A stretch of DNA of 12,082 nt from contig JAPKDN010000044.1 of NCBI GenBank assembly GCA_028822575.1, positions 1 through 12,082 of the forward strand. The letters are read 5' to 3'. Below are positions 8,038 through 12,082 of this stretch, piece after piece. Positions within the stretch are counted from its first letter, which is position 1, and each line of letters starts with the position of its first letter. Source of the stretch: Alphaproteobacteria bacterium. Its GTDB lineage: Bacteria > Pseudomonadota > Alphaproteobacteria > Thalassobaculales > Thalassobaculaceae. The translations under genes were made by a program, and so were the position numbers. The notes below the pieces were generated by a model. The model did no database searches and had not been told where the DNA came from. It saw only the letters and a list, made by a program, of their open reading frames with translations.

Positions 8038-9137
8038 GGCAGCGATGCCGTCTCACGGATCTGGATATTAACCTCGACCAGCATGCCTGGCGCGGTTAGC
8101 GGCGGCGGGTTCAGCAATTTGATCCGAACCGGGATCTTCTGGGTCGACTTCAGCGATTTCGCGGTGCTGTTGTTCCCGCCGGGTGCGAGATCGGCGACGG
8201 TGACCATACCGATCTGGATTACCTCGCCCTTGAAGGTCTCGTAAGGATAGGCGTCGAGATCCACCCGCACGGTCTGGCCTATGCGCACAAGGCGGATCTC
8301 GTCCTCGCCGATATTCGCCTCTATCCAGATGTTCGCCGGGTCGTGCACGAGCAGCAGGTCGTCGGCATCTTCAACGTACTCGCCAATATTCTTGAATATT
8401 CTATCGACTACGCCGTCGATTGGGCTGCGGATCACACGGTCGGCTATATCGACTTCCTGCTCCTTGATCTGAGCCTCGAGCCGCTGGCCCTCGATCTCAG
8501 ATATTTTTATTTCCTCGTCTAAAACCGCGATTTCCGCGTGCTCGGCTTCAATTTCGGCGATCTCGCGCTGGGCGACCTTTACCCGGGCACTCGCTACACT
8601 GACCTGACCGGCGAGATCGAGCACCCGGTCCTCGTCATCTTCCTTGGTCTGCTCCGGCGTCAGTTTCTTGGAGACTAGGAACATTGCCCGCTTGAGCTTC
8701 TTCTTAGCGAGCTGGTGGCGATTCACCAGCGCCTGGCGTTCGACCTCCAACGCCCGCACCAATTGGCGCTTGGTGGCGGTTCGGGCGTTAAGATCAGCCG
8801 CCAGTGCTTGCTTTTCCGCCATTAACTTGCTGGCCTCGGCCGTCGCGCTGGCGATATCCGCTTTCAGGGCTGCGATCCGCTGTCGTACCGCACCGGCCTT
8901 CATCGTGACCAGCACATCGCCGGCGCTCACCCGATCGCCTTCTGACACCTCGATTGTCTCAATGGTGCCGTTAACCCGGCTGGCGATCCGTGTCAGGTCG
9001 GTGCGGATGCGGGCGTCGAACTCGTACACATGAGTGAACCAATAAAACAGCTCATACGAGCCGAAAGCCAACATGCCGACGACGGACAAAAGCCCGAGCC
9101 ATTTCAGCATTCCGCGTCTTTTCGGTGACAGCGCCAT
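8034..9137 (-). CDS. HlyD/EmrA-type periplasmic membrane fusion (adaptor) protein
   Basis: A 367-residue adaptor of the kind that links an inner-membrane transporter to periplasm or outer membrane. The basic N-terminus (SPKRRGMLKW) is followed by one membrane segment at about 12-34. The first half of the biotinyl-lipoyl-like domain lies at about 41-80 (RIASRVNGTIETIEVSEGDRV). A long heptad-rich coiled-coil hairpin spans about 82-232, with a charged turn near EQTKEDDEDR (162-171). The second lipoyl half starts at VIRSPIDGVVDRIF (235-248), with VGEY-like IGEYVEDAD, then a beta-barrel region (WIEANIGEDEIRLVRIGQTVRVDLDAYP) and a C-terminal strand part. The ATG at 9137 has only a weak GAG upstream. 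The stop overlaps the MFS start by four bases. EmrA is the nearest known analogue, but its partner EmrB is a different MFS type. No outer-membrane channel gene is present. Confidence 0.92.
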   Translation of the reverse strand: MALSPKRRGMLKWLGLLSVVGMLAFGSYELFYWFTHVYEFDARIRTDLTRIASRVNGTIETIEVSEGDRVSAGDVLVTMKAGAVRQRIAALKADIASATAEASKLMAEKQALAADLNARTATKRQLVRALEVERQALVNRHQLAKKKLKRAMFLVSKKLTPEQTKEDDEDRVLDLAGQVSVASARVKVAQREIAEIEAEHAEIAVLDEEIKISEIEGQRLEAQIKEQEVDIADRVIRSPIDGVVDRIFKNIGEYVEDADDLLLVHDPANIWIEANIGEDEIRLVRIGQTVRVDLDAYPYETFKGEVIQIGMVTVADLAPGGNNSTAKSLKSTQKIPVRIKLLNPPPLTAPGMLVEVNIQIRETASLP

Positions 9138-9179
9138 GAGTTCTCGATGATGTTGATGACTTGCCCGCTAGAGGCGGAA

Positions 9180-9213
9180 CCTCCAAGACAATCCAATTTG
9201 GAGGCTGCGTCAA
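9180..9213 (-). promoter_or_regulatory. Candidate promoter/operator region of the fusion protein-MFS operon
   Basis: CCTCCAA (9180-9186) and TTGGAGG (9198-9204) form a perfect seven-base inverted repeat with an 11-base centre that itself contains CCAA next to TTGG. On the minus strand, TTGACG (9213-9208) is a five-of-six match to the -35 consensus, and the repeat fills the region where the spacer and -10 would be. The -10 itself is weak (near TGTCTT). With the coding start at 9137 this fits a repressed promoter, for example a drug- or metabolite-responsive regulator site, but no regulator gene is in the window. Confidence 0.35.
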
Positions 9214-9254
9214 ATGATGCTCGCAAGCACGGCGAGGAAACCTTGATCGTGATT

Positions 9255-9286
9255 AAAAACGTCTCGCGACCGCAGGTCGAACGCGA
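9255..9286 (-). terminator. Possible intrinsic terminator after the E1 beta gene
   Basis: Downstream of the E1 beta stop, the minus strand can form TCGCG...CGCGA (9286-9282 with 9268-9264). Alternatively it can form CGACC...GGTCG with a three-base loop (9279-9267). A run of five T follows at 9259-9255. The two stems are mutually exclusive and both short, so this is a modest candidate. It would separate the LLM/E1 operon from the fusion-protein operon. Confidence 0.4.
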
Positions 9287-9296
9287 CCCGCCCCCT

Positions 9297-10268
9297 TCAT
9301 GCCATCACCGCCCGCACTGCCACTTCCAGCCGTTCCACCGTCGCCAGCACCTCGGCCTCGATCGGTGCGCTGTAAGGCACCACGACATCGGCTCGGGTCA
9401 CCCGCTTGATCGGCGCTTTCAGCGCGTGGAAACAACGCTCGGCCGCCAACCCGGAAACCTCGGCGGCAAAACCGCAGGTTCGGTTGGAATCATCAAAAAC
9501 CACCAGGCGCCCGGTCTTATTGACCGATGTCTCCAGGCCCGCCTTATCAAGCGGTAGCAGAGTGAGGGGGTCCCAGACCTCAACCGAAATTCCCTCCGCT
9601 TTCATCCGCTCGGCCAAAGCCAAAGCCTGCAAGGCGTGTGGGCCACCGGCGACCACGGTGACATCGGTGCCGGCGCGGCGCACCACGCCTTGGCCCAACG
9701 GGGCGATCACCAGCTCTTCCGGCACTTCGCCCGAGGTTCCATAGACCCCCGCCGGCGCGAAGACTGCGACCGGGTCGTCCTCGACGATGGCGGCCAGCAA
9801 CAGCGACTTGGCATCCGCCGGCGTTGTTGGAAAAACCGTTTTGATCCCGGCATGTAGGAAATACGGGTAAGGATTGTCCGAATGCTGTCCGGCGCGCCCG
9901 CCGCCAGCTCCGGCGCCCATGATCAGATAGGTCACGGGAAGGAAACGCTGACCGCCCAGCATATAGGGGAGCTTTGCAGCCTGGTTCGCCAATTGATCGA
10001 AGGCGGGATAGATCAGGGATGAGACCTGAAACTCGACGATAACCCGTCCGCCCGCCAGCGCTGCGCCGGTCGCGAAGCCGGTGAACGCGGCCTCTGAGAT
10101 CGGCATGTCAATCACCCGCGCGTCGCCAAACCTCGTATAGAGGCCCCGCGATTCAGGCCGAATATCGCCGCGCATATTCTCACCGATCATGAAGACCGAG
10201 GGGTCGGCCTCCATGGCTTGGAACAAGGCCTCGCGGATTGCTTCGACATAATTCAGTTCCCGGCTCAT
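9297..10268 (-). CDS. Thiamine-diphosphate 2-oxoacid/acetoin dehydrogenase E1 component, beta subunit
   Basis: A complete 323-residue transketolase-like subunit, matching the length of AcoB/PdhB-type E1 beta without the N-terminal lipoyl domain seen in many alphaproteobacterial PdhB. RELNYVEAIREAL (3-15) and GENMRGD (29-35) are family start motifs. Glu59 in MPISEAAF is the conserved glutamate that activates thiamine diphosphate. FDQLANQAAKLPYM (90-103) and GQHSD with His129 match the E1 beta active-site region. The C-terminal domain contains EVWDPLTLLPLD (230-241) and the final DVVVPYSAPIE. With the alpha subunit it should decarboxylate a 2-oxoacid or cleave acetoin and pass the acyl group to an E2. 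Its ATG overlaps the alpha stop (ATGA), so the subunits are coupled. No E2 or E3 follows. The substrate cannot be fixed from sequence. Confidence 0.93.
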   Translation of the reverse strand: MSRELNYVEAIREALFQAMEADPSVFMIGENMRGDIRPESRGLYTRFGDARVIDMPISEAAFTGFATGAALAGGRVIVEFQVSSLIYPAFDQLANQAAKLPYMLGGQRFLPVTYLIMGAGAGGGRAGQHSDNPYPYFLHAGIKTVFPTTPADAKSLLLAAIVEDDPVAVFAPAGVYGTSGEVPEELVIAPLGQGVVRRAGTDVTVVAGGPHALQALALAERMKAEGISVEVWDPLTLLPLDKAGLETSVNKTGRLVVFDDSNRTCGFAAEVSGLAAERCFHALKAPIKRVTRADVVVPYSAPIEAEVLATVERLEVAVRAVMA

Positions 10269-11281
10269 TCGTCTACTCCCCTGGCGGGAAGACCGGCATA
10301 GGTGCGGGCATACATGAAATCATAGGCGCTGGACGGGTCCGGACGCCGACTATTGCGGGCGAAACCCAGGCCACCATCGAGTTCGCTCTCGACGTCGCCA
10401 TCGACTCGCGCCCGTTCGTCCGGTGACCAACGTCCCTCCTCGATCAATTGATTCGCTAGACGCTCGATCGGGTCCTGGGCGCGTGCCTCTAGACGCTCGA
10501 CCTCCGGGCGTTCATCTTGCCAACCCGGTCCCGCCGAGACGTTGTGGACCGAGTAGCGGTAGGTCGCACATTCCAAAAAGCTCGGCCCGCCGCCATCTCG
10601 CGCGCGCTCCACCGCGCGTTCGGCGGCCGCGCGCACGCCCCGAACATCCATGCCATCCACCGCCTCGACCGCCAGGCCAAAGCCCGTGGCCCGGTCCAGG
10701 ATCGATCCCTTGAGCACCTCGCTAATCGGCGTGGTCACCGCGTAGCCATTATTCTCGCAGACGAAAACCACCGGCAGATGCAGCATCGTGGCGAGATTGA
10801 AACTCTCCAACAGCACGCCCTGGTTCATCGCCCCATCGCCGAAGAACGGCACCGCGACATGGCGGTCGCCCCGGGTCTTGAACATAAAGGCGGCCCCGCA
10901 AGCCATCGGCGCGCCAGCCCCGACCATGCCGTTCGCGCCAAAGATGCCGAGGTCGATATCGGCGATATGCATCGACCCGCCGCGGCCCTTGTTATAGCCG
11001 GTCTCCCGGCCCAACAGCTCGGCCAGCATGCGCGCCGGATCACCGCCCTTGGCCAAGATATGGCCATGCCCCCGGTGGGTGCTGGTGATTACGTCATCGG
11101 GTCCCAGCGCCGAGCAGACCCCGACGGCGATCGCCTCCTGTCCGGTGCTGACATGCACCGCGCTTTGAATTTCGCCGGCCCGAGTCAGGTCCACGGTCAT
11201 TTCCTCGAACCGGCGGATAAGCCGCATGAGCCGATAACGCGCGATCTCGGGGCCATTATCGGCGGTGTTGATATCGGACAT
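10265..11281 (-). CDS. Thiamine-diphosphate 2-oxoacid/acetoin dehydrogenase E1 component, alpha subunit
   Basis: A complete 338-residue E1 alpha subunit. IARYRLMRLIRRFEE (13-27) and the TSTHRGHGHILAKG block (66-79) are family features. The thiamine-diphosphate/Mg motif runs from GDG (148-150) to NN (177-178). KGRGGSMHI (98-106) and GANGMVGAGAPMACGAA (115-131) are the usual active-site and channel stretches. The segment that is phosphorylated in eukaryotic PDH reads TYRYSVHNVSAGPGW; the usual GH is VH here, though His246 remains. The tail AQDPIERLANQLIEEG (268-283) fits. It is closest in appearance to AcoA-type subunits, but acetoin versus other substrates is not decided. The ATG at 11281 has GAGG four bases upstream. 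It starts 11 bases after the LLM gene and overlaps the beta gene by four bases, so the three should be one operon. Confidence 0.93.
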   Translation of the reverse strand: MSDINTADNGPEIARYRLMRLIRRFEEMTVDLTRAGEIQSAVHVSTGQEAIAVGVCSALGPDDVITSTHRGHGHILAKGGDPARMLAELLGRETGYNKGRGGSMHIADIDLGIFGANGMVGAGAPMACGAAFMFKTRGDRHVAVPFFGDGAMNQGVLLESFNLATMLHLPVVFVCENNGYAVTTPISEVLKGSILDRATGFGLAVEAVDGMDVRGVRAAAERAVERARDGGGPSFLECATYRYSVHNVSAGPGWQDERPEVERLEARAQDPIERLANQLIEEGRWSPDERARVDGDVESELDGGLGFARNSRRPDPSSAYDFMYARTYAGLPARGVDE

Positions 11282-11292
11282 GCACCTCGCCC

Positions 11293-12082
11293 CTACAGAA
11301 GATCATCCACCAACTCCCGGTAATGCTGCATCGCCTTCAGATGAGCCTCGGCGCCACGTTCGGCCATACGCTTGTGAGGCGCGCGGCCATACCAGTTGTT
11401 CAAGGTTATGTGGCTGACACCGGCATCCTTCCAAAACTTGAAATCGGCGCGCAGCTTTTCGTCGTTACCATCACCAACCGAAGTCCAGATCTCCAATCCG
11501 ACATCTGCGGGGTCCCGGCCTTCGGCGCGGATATAGCCACGCAAGGTCTCGAAAGCCTGGAGCGCGGTGTCGTCCGGCGGAAAGGCCAACATGATCCAGC
11601 CATCGGCGAGCTTGGCTATCCGTCTGAGCATCCGGTCGTCATGGCCGCCGAACCAAAGCGGGATCGAGCCGCCGTTTGGCAGCGGGTTGATCCCGGCGTC
11701 GTCAATCTCGTGATAGTCGCCCTTAAAGACCACATGAGTATCGGCCCAAAGCTGGCGCATCACCTCGACCTGTTCGGCGAGGCGTTTGCCGCGATTGGTG
11801 AAGTCTTCGTTCAAGGCCTGATACTCGACGGGGTTCCAGCCGCTGCCGATCCCAAACCGGAACCGTCCCTCGGATAATACATCCAACGATGCCGCCTGTT
11901 TGGCGACAAGGGCAGTTTGGCGCTGTGGCAAGATCATGACTTGCGTCGAAAACTCGATTGTCTTGGTGCAGGCGGCTAGGAATCCGAACAACACGAATGG
12001 ATCGTGGAAGAAATCCGCGGAGGTGTTGCGGGTACCCCAATCCGGGCGGTTCGCAATATTGGCGCCCAGCACATGATCTGGC
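11293..12082 (-). CDS. LLM-class (luciferase-like) flavin/F420-type oxidoreductase, 5' end missing
   Basis: The reading frame is open to the right edge and its first visible residues, PDHVLGAN, are internal to the family fold, so the true start lies outside. About 262 residues are visible; roughly 25-40 N-terminal residues are probably missing. The strand/loop LDVLSEGRFRFGIGSGWNPVEYQAL (visible 66-90) is the signature of bacterial luciferase-like monooxygenases and F420-dependent oxidoreductases. IPLWFGGHDDRMLRRIAKLADGW (visible 140-162) is the next conserved block. The type resembles the 'probable F420-dependent oxidoreductase, Rv2161c' group. Many such proteins in alphaproteobacteria may use FMN rather than F420, and the cofactor is not readable here. 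The gene ends 11 bases before E1 alpha, so its product probably acts on a related substrate or supplies one, but no reaction can be named. Confidence 0.9.
   Translation of the reverse strand, partial: PDHVLGANIANRPDWGTRNTSADFFHDPFVLFGFLAACTKTIEFSTQVMILPQRQTALVAKQAASLDVLSEGRFRFGIGSGWNPVEYQALNEDFTNRGKRLAEQVEVMRQLWADTHVVFKGDYHEIDDAGINPLPNGGSIPLWFGGHDDRMLRRIAKLADGWIMLAFPPDDTALQAFETLRGYIRAEGRDPADVGLEIWTSVGDGNDEKLRADFKFWKDAGVSHITLNNWYGRAPHKRMAERGAEAHLKAMQHYRELVDDLL

Noticed and set aside
9297..11281. Naming the E1 pair pdhAB or acoAB
   Set aside because: Motifs fix the E1 class but not the substrate, no E2/E3 is visible, and the PdhB lipoyl domain common in this group is missing, so no gene symbol is given.
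10517..11323. Long plus-strand open frame opposite the E1 alpha gene
   Set aside because: It is the antisense shadow of a confident GC-rich gene, has low-complexity His/Arg/Ala-rich content and no recognisable motif.
12070..12082. GTG at 12072 as the start of the LLM oxidoreductase
   Set aside because: The frame stays open to the edge, and the residues before the GTG (PDH) continue the family motif PDHVLGAN, so the gene is cut by the window.

Overview
The window looks like chromosomal DNA from a GC-rich alphaproteobacterium, most likely of the Rhodospirillales/Rhodospirillaceae type. The evidence is the linked order zapE - mdh - sucC on one strand, typical of alphaproteobacterial TCA-cycle loci, an LDH-like malate dehydrogenase, and high GC with GC-rich third positions in most genes. 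Species-level assignment is not possible by eye. Eleven protein genes are supported: ten on the minus strand and one (a hydroxyproline epimerase) on the plus strand. Two run off the window: sucC loses its 3' part at the left edge, and the LLM oxidoreductase loses its 5' part at the right edge. No rRNA, tRNA, CRISPR array, insertion sequence or phage gene was seen.

Left part (1-4695, all minus strand, read right to left): an NADP-type short-chain dehydrogenase starts a tight unit with the AFG1/ZapE ATPase (2-base gap). A 371-residue protein of unknown family follows, then malate dehydrogenase and the beta subunit of succinyl-CoA ligase. mdh and sucC are core TCA genes and zapE is a common neighbour. 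The 371-residue gene is the intruder: it is visibly more AT-rich than its neighbours, has its own candidate promoter and starts with TTG.

Middle part (4696-6619): a small exported protein of unknown family (minus) lies head-to-head with a 4-hydroxyproline 2-epimerase/proline racemase family enzyme (plus) that has both catalytic cysteines. The latter should interconvert trans-4-hydroxy-L-proline and cis-4-hydroxy-D-proline. No other hydroxyproline catabolic gene is visible.

Right part (6673-12082, minus strand): two transcription units. First in the reading direction is an LLM-class (luciferase-like, FMN/F420) oxidoreductase, followed 11 bases later by the alpha and beta subunits of a thiamine-diphosphate 2-oxoacid/acetoin-type dehydrogenase E1, which overlap by ATGA. 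No E2 or E3 gene follows. After a 159-base gap holding a possible terminator and a promoter/operator-like site comes a HlyD/EmrA-type membrane fusion protein, translationally coupled (GTGA overlap) to an MFS transporter that is not of the EmrB type.

The features most worth following up are the orphan E1 pair with its LLM partner, the unusual fusion-protein/MFS pair, and the unknown gene between zapE and mdh. All functions are read from motifs and remembered family patterns; no database search was possible.
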